A DNA stretch of 64,000 nt. It comes from Temnothorax longispinosus. Taxonomy: Eukaryota; Arthropoda; Insecta; Hymenoptera; Formicidae. Location of the stretch: contig NC_092365.1 of NCBI RefSeq assembly GCF_030848805.1, positions 21,471,395 through 21,535,394 of the forward strand, given 5' to 3'. The stretch's first letter is position 1. Every line of letters starts with the position of its first letter. Shown here piece by piece: positions 39,682 through 51,800 of this stretch. A program made the translations under genes and the position numbers. The notes beneath the pieces were generated by a model. It was not told where the DNA came from. It saw only the letters and a list, made by a program, of their open reading frames with translations, and did not search any database.

Positions 39682-41219
39682 AAGTGAGAGATGTCTGTCA
39701 TCAGTGTTATCTAAAGACATAAAAACTTTCATTTGCGTTGCAAAACTAATTAACAGCACAAATAAAAAAAATAATCTGCATATACTATATCGATATTAAA
39801 TTAACTGTGATTAATTGATAAATCAGTCAAATACATTTATTCAGAGGGACTTTGATTGTTTTTTATTAGAGAAAATATAAAATACAGCCAGTAGAAACAA
39901 CCCTATTTAGCACAAAGGAATTTTGATATCACATATGACTTGTCACGTGCCATCTAACAGAAGTTTCACTTGGACATTTAGAGAACGGTTTATTTTACGT
40001 AAAATTTTGGCGATTTCTGGCTTTGAACTTGAATATATCATGCAGTTCATAGAACACGTAGAGCAAAAGTAAAGACAGTTTTGTGATGTATATATAAAAC
40101 CAAGGAAGCGATTGAGTCCACTCAGAACTCAGAATCTCATCGATTTAGCCGTTATATAACGGAACGATAAATCTTGCCTGCACGGGGATTCTCTAACTCC
40201 TTAACGACAGTTTCGATAATACCTGCGCAACGATACCGAACCTGTCGTTAAGGAGTTAGAGAATCCCCGTGCTATAAACAATAGTTGGGCGGCGCAGGCG
40301 TAAGTAGAGTCGCGCCCGTGCCTTTACTTGCTTTGTTTCACGCGTACACTGGGCACGAGATACTGTTGTGTCTCTTGATACATAATATATGATGTATATA
40401 CTGTTATCAATATAGCCATTATGGGTATATATTATATATACAATATTATTATATTATTACAATATATTATTACAATAGATATTAATATAATCATTGTATA
40501 TACTGTATACTATAGTTATATTGATATAACAAAGGTTTCAGGCATTGCCGGGCAATGCTCTTCGTCGACTTAAAACCAATTTACTGGCTCGCAAAGTATA
40601 TGTATATATACGTATGTATTTTACGATCGTCGCAGCTCGCAGTATTCTCACACTTTCATTATAATTGACATTCACACCACATTCCACCAACTCGCACGAT
40701 ACATTTGCAGATAATACAAACGCTGCCAAAAGCTTTTGACATCATTCTTCACTCTGCATATCTGATTTCGCGTTCGTATCATCGTACAATCGGAATAAGA
40801 AAAGAGAGACTGACATTAATATCGTAAACACGTGAAATCGATCGTAAAATACGAGGAGTCGCGACGAAGGGTGCGATTTAAAATTTTGTGGAAAGGCAAA
40901 GTAACTTTATATGTATATACATCGCATCGTAATTAGAAGAAAATGATGTTATTAATATATAAAATCATATTTAATTTTAACTTTCACGCTGCTAAATTAC
41001 ATAATAATCGATATCAATATTAGCCAGATCTTACAACTGACAAATATCAAAGTTTCTCTGAATAAATGTGTCTAACGTCTAACTGATTTGTCAATCAATC
41101 ACAGTTAATTTAATATCGATATACTATGCATATTTTTTTTATTGTTAATTAATTTTGCAACACAAGTGAAATCGGAAGTTTTAGTTGTTATATCTTTATA
41201 GATAACATTGATAACAGAC

Positions 41220-41256
<37 letters not shown>
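39634..41256. mobile_element. 1.6-kb foldback element with (GA)n/(CT)n termini
   Basis: The left arm (about 39634-39866) is a long GA tract followed by GATGTCTGTCATCAGTGTTA, TTTAATATCGAT/TTAACTGTGATTA-type sequence, CAGTCAAATACATTTATTCA and GGGACTTTGATTG. The right arm (about 41040-41256) is its diverged reverse complement and ends in a long CT tract. The arms differ by roughly one base in six or more, so it is old. The 1.2-kb interior is AT-rich, codes for nothing recognisable, and contains the nested hairpin MITE at 40181-40271. Confidence 0.75.
40181..40271. mobile_element. 91-bp MITE with perfect 30-bp inverted ends, nested in a larger foldback
   Basis: The first 30 bp, starting CACGGGGATTCTCTAACTCC, are exactly repeated in inverse at 40242-40271, with a 31-bp spacer. 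Perfect ends inside a highly diverged host element show it inserted later than its host. Confidence 0.85.
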
Positions 41257-41259
<3 letters not shown>

Positions 41260-44200
41260 TTCCTCCCCCTTCCCCTCCCTCTTCCCCTTCCCCCCTCTCT
41301 CTGAAACTTTCTTCTACTAATACGTAAATAAAATAATATATAATCTTGTCTTTATATATTTTTTTATATTAGTGAAAGAATAAAGCTGCGACATAATATT
41401 TAAAAAATGATGCAAACAAACGGTTAGTAATTCTTTCTTATTACATAAGAATTATTTACATTTTTTAACATATCTTTTTTTAATTTGTTAATATTTAATA
41501 TAAAACGGGAAGAAAATGTCAAATAATGTTTGTAGACTTATTCAAACATTGTTATTTAAAACTTTGGCTTTTTTTCAACAATTTAGCACGGATTTGCGGT
41601 GAGAGTTTCATGTTTCTTAGTTATTTAAAAATACAAATAAAAGGCCAATAAATTGTTTCCTACTGTAACGCGTTATCATATTACAATTAATAGAAATTCC
41701 TACTAAATTTAAAAAAGCTCGAAATATATAGTATTTACGTATCTGTGTTATTTAATAAAAAATTGTTATTCTTGCGTATTTTACATCACACGTTTACTTT
41801 CACCATATATTTCAATATTGTTTTATACAAATTACATTTATTGTAATTTGCTAGAAGTTATTTTTCAAAAATTTCTAAAATTATATAAAGTATTTCAATT
41901 TTCTAGAATCTCCGTAAATTTAAAGCTATTCTAATAATTCTACGGGCAAGAAAAAGAAAAGAAAATTATCCTCCGCCTAATATCTTGTCTTATAAAAACT
42001 CGATAAATGCCACGAGACCTTGCGGAAGCATGAGATTTTGCCCTTTCGGCCTTGCACAGTTCATCGAAGCGTTTTTGCAAATTGTCAATGCCGACGGAAT
42101 CACGCCGAGGCTTTTTGACGGCACATTTGCGACGGGACGAGCTCGTAATACGCGCGACGTCATGAAGTTGTATTTACCACACCACGATGTATGAAGGAGC
42201 TTAAGGAGGTTTGTCGCATGTGCTATATAGTATAATTTTGTTTTCTTGATTAAACAGTGTAAAGCTAGTCTCAGAAATGATGATTTATAATCAACATGTC
42301 ATTGGGACAGAAAAAGCGTAAAAATCGCAGTTTTGTCCTATTTTTGTACTTAATATTGTTTAAATAATTTATTTAAAAATTGAAAAAAAATATCAGGAAA
42401 ATTTAAAAAACCGTAATTACAATTCTCGATGTCATAGAAGTGTACCATAAAAATTTCATTTATTTTTACTGTACAGGAGCAGAGATACATAATATTATAT
42501 TTACATATAGGGAATATATATATATATACAATTATATATATATATATATATATACAATTTCTGTAACTTTTAAAGCGAATATCTTAGAAACGGGTCAGAC
42601 AATCGATCGCAAATTTAACAGGTTTTTGGGATATATAAGTGCACAATCTCTGTAAATTTCAGCTTTATCCTTCTGTTTTGACATAAGCGATATATATCCT
42701 CAAATCCACACGATTGCGAAAATAGAATATTAACGGCAGCGCGGAGCCCACCACCCACGGGGCTGCCTCTACGGAATCGACCCGCTGTATACATTTTACG
42801 CGGCTCGTTTGTCCCTCTTTTTTATTGCAAGCGCATATCGATTGCCGCTGTGAAATGGCCCGTGTCTGCGTATACGCCGACATACGTACGTAGGCATCCG
42901 ACGTGCGTGGCTCTTATTACGTTTTCGAAATCCTGTTTCCACCAACAAACGTTCGCAAATTATCAAAATTGCTTAAGGAAGTTTTGCTGTACATCGCTTA
43001 GTTTTCCCCAGTAAAGGAAAAGTGACGCGAAGACAAGTTTTTAAATTGAAAAATGCCGGGGCAAACTCGACACTTTACCTGATCGACACAACTTGATCTG
43101 GAACTTAATTTTTTATTGTCTGAAAATAAAAATACATTGTTTATCGTGTATTTAAAAAATAAAAAAATGCGGATTAAAGTAAAACAATCATTGGAAGTAA
43201 TGAGAAACAAAGTTATTAAACTTTCAATTATCTTAATCTAAACTCGTGTCTGAAAAACAATTATTGCAGGTAAATTCAACGACGTGCGCACACATTTATC
43301 ATGAGCCATACGGCTGCAGTATCGTTTGTTATTGGAAGCCGATGAAACGACGTGGTGTCGACTTTGCTCCGGACATCGTTTTTCACTTTTGTCACTCCAA
43401 AAACATAAAAATTTTGAAAATATGCAAAAATAATTATCGGATTCATATAGAGCATCGAATTTTCCATCAAAATCACTTATCTGTAGATTCGCAACAGCAA
43501 AGCTCGATAAAAGAGTGGCAATTTTCGAGAGATTAGAAAAATTACTTTTGACCATCGAAAACACTTATATCGCATTAGAAATTACACTATAACTCTGAAT
43601 GTCACCGAATTCCGTTGACAACACTGGCACATAAAAATGCATTTACAGTAGGAAATGCAAATTCCTACGATAGATTTAAATTGGCAAAAAGCCTAGTGTC
43701 AAGTTTGCTCCGGTCTCCCCTATACTTATGTGCCTCATTGATTTGTAGGTGTAATAAAATTTATTGTTGGGCATGAGAAAGGTAATTGATAATTATTATC
43801 TAATAGACGTCTAAATCTATTCTTTAAACACATACAGTGAAAATTAATTATGGATAACATATCTCTTCTGCACAAATATTTCGTGATTATGATCTTTGCG
43901 AACTATATGAAAACCAAATGTTAACAGGTTTTGTGAGGCCGATAATTAATTCAATTAATCTTATGAATATTCCAATCGATCGAGCGAGAGAATAATAATA
44001 ATCCGAAATTGCTACCGTGTTCCAAACTTTCTGAATTAAAGCCACTGTTCTCATCAACTAAATAAAGTACTGCGTAATATAAAACATGGTACACGCAAAA
44101 AAAAATCATTCTACAGACAAGGAAAACAATTACTTATTTTATTTTATTTGGTTAAAATAATAGTTTTCTTCAACAAAGAATATTTTCTTAATAATAGTTT

Positions 44201-46790
44201 CAAGATATATATTTGGCACAAATCTTAAACAAAACTCATCATTTTGTGCTCAAAATAAGAATTTATTCTTTTTTCAAGAATGTATATTTATAAGTATACA
44301 TTTCTCTTCCGTAGACTCTATACAGTAAGTAAACCGAATTCTTGCATTAATGAAATTTTCTTGTTTGAAATACTAGATTTGCTAAGATCCAAAATATGCT
44401 TTGAGTAAATAAAATGCTTGTGATAATTTTATGGTAGATTTGCGGATATATAAAAACTTAACAAATACTTTATAGAACAAGTAATATTTACAGGTAGTAC
44501 GTACTTTTCTGTGTGTAGGTGTAAATATGCAAATATATATTTAATATATGTATGTTTTTGTCGATAAGTTCCCGGCGTGACCCTATTATATGCTGAATTA
44601 CATTTCAATCTCCAGAGAATCGAAGAAATCGGACTCATTATCGTGAAATCTGGTAGTATCAAGTAGTATCGCGTAATAGGGACGTTTTCTTAGTTAGTGG
44701 AACACTTCCTGCAAGCCTATAATGATTCGACATATTGCTTCTTGGCTCTTGGTAGGAAATTCTTTCCGAGATTCATCGAGTTTAATATGCGAGTAGGAAT
44801 TTTGCTTACAGATTATAAGAAGCTTGGCGAATTAAGAAGAAAAGGAATTATGCTGTTATTATATTTATTTTTCCTCGAGAATTTAATTCCTAGTAATATA
44901 AAAATTTTTAAATTAATTTTATTTTTCTCTCTGTCTCTCTTTTAAATATGAAATTTAGGGTCAGTATCTTGATTTTTTATACCGGAAGAGATACTGAAAT
45001 TTATACCACGCATAAAGCACACCTAAATTAACATATATTTACAGTTTCAAGAAAATCCTAAGAAAATCGATTTTCTCTAGTATATAAGGACGAGAGAACG
45101 TCCTTAAGCTTAGTTGAAATATAACAATCCGTAATCGATACGTAATCCGTACACGTCCTTTTCATTAAATATCAAAATATCGCGCTGAAAAAATGGCAGG
45201 GACAATTTGTATACCGCTTACAAGGGAAAGGGTTATATATTGATCCAACAAATTTCGCGCCATTGAACCTGGCGCCATAAAATTATATTAATCGTGAATT
45301 TTGTGAAGTGACGAAAGCAGCCCAACATTCAAATGCGTAATTCGGTGACTATTCTCCGTGCGCGTTAGATTAAATCGTCAGTGGATCGCCCGTTTATTGC
45401 CTTCTATGTGAAGGGCCGCGAAAGTAATTGACAACGAAAGCGACTTGTGCCACTCTTCCTCTTTCTGATGACTTAGGTTTTACGACTGGCACGCGAGACC
45501 ACTCTCCTCCATGATGAAACAGAGCGGGTGATACAGAGCTGTTGACATAATTCTTGCGCGACGCGATATTGAACTTCTCAATATACACTTGCACGGCGCT
45601 TGATGCTTCGACACTTCAAAATGGCAAAAAGTTTGTTGTTAGTCTGGGTTGATTTATCATATTATTCCCAACAACCTGTATAAGAAATACATTGGTTAAA
45701 CCGTAAATGTAATCCGAATAAAGATAGCCGCGCTGTTATGCTGGATAATTCGAAAAGAAATACAAATATTTTGCTAGGAGATTCCAGATCTGTTGCACGT
45801 GTTAGTAAAAAAAAATGCCACATTAATCACATAAATTTTATTCAATTTCATCGTTTACTCAACAGTGAACAGGATATTCCTCATCCAAAATTAGCTGTAT
45901 AATCTATTGACAAAGTATTCGTATTTCTTCCGAGATTTCTTCGTTCCGTGCATCCGTTCCTCTATTGTCAAACGTGAAGCGTTACGTTCCGCATTAATAC
46001 GCGGTCGGAATTGTCGTACGAAAAATTTCGTCGACAATTTTTGTTAAAAGTCTTTTTTATTATCCGGGCTGATCACAATTCCGAATCCTTATTTGCGGCT
46101 GCAAATTGCAGATATAGCAAGCTAGTAACGAAAATGCTCATTAATATTGCAGGTCAATAAAGGATTGACCCGAATCTACTAAGCGCCAGGTACGACGTTG
46201 ATCCGTCTATGAGGTCTGACTAGAAATGCTCGTATCTACTTATGGTTAGCGCGCCCGCGGACGATGCACCCTACGATATCTATACCACTTGCGAGCGTCC
46301 AGCTGATCTACAGCCATCCGGGAACTTGTTGCACCTTCCTCGTGCGTCACGCGAGACTCCCCGGTCCATTTAGTAATTTAAAAAGCGCGAGCACAAAAAT
46401 TATCTTTCGAAACACGCTCTCGTTTCGATGAAAGGTGGAGTGCGCGGTAGCGTTTCGGCGAAAAACTTTATTTATATACCTACATGGTAAGAAATATTTC
46501 TTGGTACGAGATGTTATTGTGGTTTTTCTTCAGATAATACTAATTACAAGTGTTGCAGCCACATGGCCGGCAGAATGATATCTCGAAAAGTTACAGGCGG
46601 TTATATACTAGTATAATAACGCTAGATAACACAGATCACATTTCTTTGGGGAAGCATGTTGTATGTCTTGAGATATAATCTTATTACGATTTTTTCAATT
46701 TATAGTTGATATGTGATCTGTAATATAGAGTACATGAGAAAACTAACAGATATATTGAAAAAGCGTTAACTAACAATAGGTCGGGAATCT
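41257..46790. other. Intergenic DNA, no gene recognised
   Basis: AT-rich. It holds a (TA)n run at about 42513-42554 and two direct copies of a GTGTCRASTTTGCTCCGG motif near 43356 and 43697 that resemble element termini. The open frames on both strands at 43238-43564 lie between these and mirror each other in extent; they carry no family motif. No RNA genes were seen. Confidence 0.5.
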
Positions 46791-46985
46791 TAAAATATAT
46801 GATTAAAAGCACGCGGTTAGCTTGGGGCCTTGACGTAGTGCGACAAGTGCAAGTCCCGGGGTCCCTGGGATACCGGAGACCGGATGCCAGAGGGGAGTGT
46901 TTTTAGTGGGTGCGAGCCCTAAATTTTACATGTGTGCTCTTATTCGTACACCCGCGAATGAGAGGGTAAACGCCTAAGAAATGAC
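46791..46985. other. GC-rich block of unknown origin
   Basis: An abrupt GC-rich insert in AT-rich surroundings, containing GTGCAAGTCCCGGGGTCCCT, ACCGGAGACCGGATGCC and TTTTTAGTGGGTGCGAGCCC. The style resembles the 3' untranslated end of a non-LTR retrotransposon, but no family or reverse transcriptase is visible. The remaining DNA to 47700 has no recognised gene. Confidence 0.3.
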
Positions 46986-47702
46986 AAACATATTCTGCAT
47001 ACATTAATCGAGATACAAATTAGTTTTCGAATTTCATGTAGCGGAAGATGATGAGCTTTAAACAAAAGTTGAACCTCAGCCACACAAATTTATAACAGAA
47101 CATTAATTACCTCTTAATTTCAAGACTATTAAATATCAAACGCAATTTACTATCTCAAAAAGTAAATTGATGCTTGATTGCGAAAACGTTTAATGTAGAA
47201 ATTAATCAAAGGATCTGATAAAGGAAAAGAGCAATGATAATTCTGGGACACCAGTTGTACTAGTTTGAAGTTCTGAATATACTAAATATATGTATAAGCT
47301 AAATATAGTACTAAACGTATATGAATTAAAATCTGAAGTACATGAAAATACATGAAATAAGCTTTAAGTTTTAGTTGAGATAATTGCAAGAATTATTTTT
47401 ACGATTAGACATTTTTTTTCGATGTGTACATCATCATGAAATAGCTATACACTGTAGGAAATCCATTTTTAAATAATGTTTGATTTATCCGGATTTAAAG
47501 GCGCTTTCTGCTTTCAATATCTAGTCGGGGCTAATGTCAAAATCTTAGTGTTATCATAAATTTTCAATTAAATCCCACCCACGACAATTGTTTTCGTTCG
47601 CTCGCCACCAAGTCCCCCGTGTCCCCCGTCACCGACGCAGGTGCGCATCCGGAGGGTGGAGTTGCTCAGCCCCACCATGCACCACCGTAGAGCTTGCCAC
47701 CG

Positions 47703-47745
47703 TATATAAAAGCCGTGGTTGCGACACCCCGGCTTTGAGTTCAGT
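47703..47745 (+). promoter_or_regulatory. Core promoter (TATA plus arthropod initiator) of the CCHamide-like gene
   Basis: TATATAAA at 47703-47710 is followed by TCAGT at 47741-47745, an arthropod initiator match. The spacing (about 38 bp from TATAAA to the initiator A) is a little longer than usual, so the true start may be a few bases upstream. Upstream DNA (47580-47700) is GC-rich with C-rich tracts. Confidence 0.6.
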
Positions 47746-47866
47746 CGCCAATCTCTTCGATCAAAATCGACCCTTCTTCTGTCAGCAGAAAGAATCCTCA
47801 AATTCAGTGAAACGCATGCAGAACGCTTTCGTAGTCTGAAGCGGTGTTTCGCTCGTCTTTGCAAAG
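47743..47866 (+). other. 5' UTR exon of the CCHamide-like gene
   Basis: Extends from the initiator to the donor AAAG|GTGAAG at 47867. It would splice to the acceptor TTTGCAG at 48760-48766, whose exon (48767 onward) carries the start codon at 48849. Open frames within the exon are short and unrelated to the peptide. Confidence 0.5.
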
Positions 47867-48440
47867 GTGAAGTGACATACGCACGCTTATTTTGCGAGCG
47901 TATAGAAAAAGAGAAGGTAGAGGTCTTGAACGGTGAAAATCTCCGACGAGGTAAAATCTACAATCAGTACAATACATTCTGAGATATATTTGATTTGTTT
48001 TCTTGTGTTATTATCTCTGATTTTATTCAGAGATTTTGCAAAGATTGAAAATTTAAATAACAAACCAGAACCGAAACAGGATTTTAAGTTTTTTAACCTT
48101 ACGTGAAGACAAATGATTTTTATATTTTATCTTAAAATTTTTGTTTATTAAAAAATGTTTATTTAAGTTTCTATAGTATAAAGCAATTTACATTTTATAC
48201 AAACACCCATAGGTTTATTTCATTTAATAAAACGTACGTATAAGTTTAAAAATAAAATTGATAATAATACATTTGACTGATAAAATAAAGAATTATTGAA
48301 AATATGTTTAGATTGCGCATAAATAATTTATATTATCGTCTAATAGCAGTTGATTGCATGTGATCGATATTAATTAACGAAAACATTCTATTTCCTTCAG
48401 ATTTCCTTCAGAAAATAAAATGCTTTCGCTAGTATTTCTA

Positions 48441-48608
48441 AAGGCCCGTGCACGTAACAAAATTATAGTCATAATCGTAAGGCCGTAAGAAAATAGACCA
48501 CGCACAGTCAATTATTCTTCTCGCGCTTGAAGAATAATCGAGTGTGCGTGGTCTATTTCCTTACAACCTTACGATTATGACTAAAATTTTTTTACGTGCA
48601 CGAGCCTT
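48441..48608. mobile_element. 168-bp foldback MITE in a CCHamide-gene 5' intron
   Basis: Left end AAGGCCCGTGCACGTAA, right end TTACGTGCACGAGCCTT. The inner arms (TAGTCATAATCGTAAGG, AAATAGACCACGCACA) are also mirrored, with the centre near 48520 around CGCGCTTGAAG. It is non-coding. Confidence 0.82.
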
Positions 48609-48848
48609 AAAAGTCGTACTTGAGTTAACGTCATTAATGTTGAAATAATCTTTCTGTATAAATAAAATAAAAATTTTTCTCTTAGAATTTTTCTAAATTT
48701 TTATTTTAATTTATTTAAAAAACAAAATTTTTTTATACGGAAAAATAAACTAAAATCGATTTGCAGGCAATAAACAACCTCGGGCTACGTTGCTGGAACG
48801 TATTTATTCGATCGTTCATACACATAAAGTAGTATCAAAATATATCAG

Positions 48849-51800
48849 ATGGCTTGGACAATTTTCATGCAGACTTCTATTGTGTTAATCTTCTGCTTCG
48901 CCGGATGCGAATCCGGTAGGTACAGTACAACATTTCCGTTTCTAATTGAAGTTCTGTTCTACACTTTTCTTGATCTAGATTAATTGTAGTCACAAATTGT
49001 AACGTTTTAGACAAATATAGCATTCTCTCTCATTATATATAATGATTATTAATATATATTAATATACATACACATTAATATATTATTAATATAACAAAAT
49101 TGTAATATAATATAAAATATATTAGAAAATTTAATTCAAAACTTTTGTTGCACTTCTATCATAATGAAACATACGTAATATTACAAATTTTTAAGATTAC
49201 TTTGCTATACGAGCAGAACTTATATTGAAAAGAATGTATATGTTATGGTCAAAGCTCGAAACGTGGCATTCCTAGGATTGACTGGTCAATCTTGCGGAAC
49301 AACCAAACGTCTTAGTTAAAGCAGTTTTTAGGAATAGGCTTGGACTTAGATTAATTTTTTTATGCGACGGAAGCCCTCTCCCGCCTATTTGTGTACTGTA
49401 TACACCACACATATCAACAAATTACTACAAAGACTTTGACTAAGACGTTTGGTCGTTTGGCAGAATTGCTTAGTCAATCCTAGGATTACCCGCGTTTCGG
49501 GCTTTGACCATAACATATACATGACAGAAACTTTTTCTTCGCCAGTAAATAGTTCACAAATCAGAAATTATTTGGCCAGTTGGGTCGCTTAAATTCCGAT
49601 TTCATAACATATATACATTGTTCGTTTTAAAGATCTTCATAAGATCTTTGATGTTCCTTATAGATCTTTGTAACAAATAATTAATAATCAATAATTTTAA
49701 TTTTGGCCTTTTTTAAATGACCAAAAAGACACATATTTCTAGGTATTGATCACGTAATTTTATGTGAAACTTTTAATTTTTTGCTTTTTACTTTTTGCTC
49801 TATCCATTCCGCGTGAATTTTTTTTTATTATTGACGAGATCACGTTTCCACATTTCGTCGAATTACACGATCACGAGTTCACGTGAAAATTTTCACTTTT
49901 CACGTTTTCGCCCTAGGCAGGAGGTTACGTGATCGCTGCCCTAGTTAAATAGATTTATTGACCTATTCCGTCTAAATTGTTTATTATACTATGTATTGAT
50001 ATTCTTTACATTTATAATTATTGTATCATGATATTTTCATACAAATAATAAACGTGCACTTTAGAATTAGTCCGTATTCGAAATCTCTTCTCTTAAAATT
50101 TTGCTTTTCAGTCAAAAATTAAGTAAACTATAATCGTTAGATTTTAATTTCAGTCTAATCAGTATTATTTCGAAAAGTCAGCGAAGCTCCAAAATTAATC
50201 AGCACGAAATATCAATCTCAACAAATTATATAGTTCGCTTTTATGGATATTATACATTTATAAAATAACGCGAGCAAGACACACGTAAGACAAATGCAAA
50301 TCTCATAGCAGTTGCATCTTATTATTATCCTATAATCATGATTACATTTTCATGAAAACCAACTCGAGTGCTCATTGGATGGCATGCTCGTAGAACCTTA
50401 ACAGAAATACGTTAAGTAACTGAGAAAATGTTTATTGCATTTTGTTTGCGCATTGGGCGGAAGGTAATTATTCAAGATATTGCAATATCTGCGGACTGTT
50501 CTCGGATACGTGGCCATTAATTTGAAATAAAAAGATGTAAGCGTATTATAATGTTTGCGAAACGCTAAGTGGATTATCATGAGAAACGCTATAACATAGA
50601 ATTTCGTCTCCAACTTGCCATAAATTAATTCGACATCGAAGTAAATTGAAAAAGTTTACGTGGTATGTACTTAAAAATTTACATACAGTAACTACATATT
50701 TTTTTACACGTACCTTCTCTGTCATTCAAACTATGGATTACAAGATTCTTTGAGCACGTAGCATTTTGTGCAATTAATACAGTGTTAATATATTGAATTA
50801 TTAAAAATTTAATAAAAATTACCGATACCGGATTTATATATAACATAAGAACATTGATAAAATCTTTTTCAATTCTTTAAACAAAATATGTTTAATATTT
50901 TTAAATGGAATAATCGAAATATTCGGAGTTTAAAATTAGAGAGATATAGGGTAACTCCGATATTTACGCCGCGCGGGGTTTTACTGTCGCAGATGTCAGA
51001 AAAAGATAGAAGGAATGACGGTACTTGCTTGCAATTATTCTGTTATGTGCCTTTATGCCATATTAGTATTGTGTTGAAATTTCAGTTCTTTACTGTTAAT
51101 ATAACTGTCGTGAGTTGAATCGATTTCTCACCGTATTAAGAAGCGCGATCTTGTGTTACGACCTACGTAAAATTATTACTCTGTAGGGAATGTAAAAGGT
51201 TTAATGGTTATTTCATGATACATAAGTGTAGAGAGATAGTAAATGATGGAATATACAGCCAAATATACAAGTGCATAGCTCTTGTATTTTTGTTTAACTT
51301 AATATCTTGTATATCCCTCTTATTTAGGATATACGACAAGTTAGCACGCGAGATTTATGCCATAGTACAGACACTTTGTAAAACTCGAAATCTCCTATGT
51401 GTTCGTTTTCCTTCTTTTTTTGGATTGTATAACAATAATCTTTAATGCATCTAGCGCTCTTTTATTTTCTTTTTAAAAGTTTTTAGTTTTATAATTTGTT
51501 TATCATTCTTACATCTTAATACACTTTTTACACACATTTTATAACTTATTATGACATTTTATTGCCTTATTTATAAACATTATTTGTAATTTTTTATAAG
51601 GCGTATATATGTTTTACCCATGAATGTTATATAACCCACCCTTCTGGGATATATGGCAAAAATGCAAGAGTTTCTAAAAGTTTTTTAAATACAAAGAATG
51701 AATATTTTATATTTCTATTTTTTTTTATAGTAGTAGACAGTATAAAGTTTTTATTAGTATAATTCATTTGCCTTAAACATAGTAAATAGTACTCAATAAA

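Noticed and set aside
43238..43564. Opposed open frames of ~100 aa
   Set aside because: No family motif, same DNA open on both strands, and flanked by repeat-like motifs.
47568..47982. Open frames over the CCHamide promoter and first exon
   Set aside because: They overlap the TATA box and initiator and share no frame with the peptide; treated as non-coding promoter and 5' UTR.
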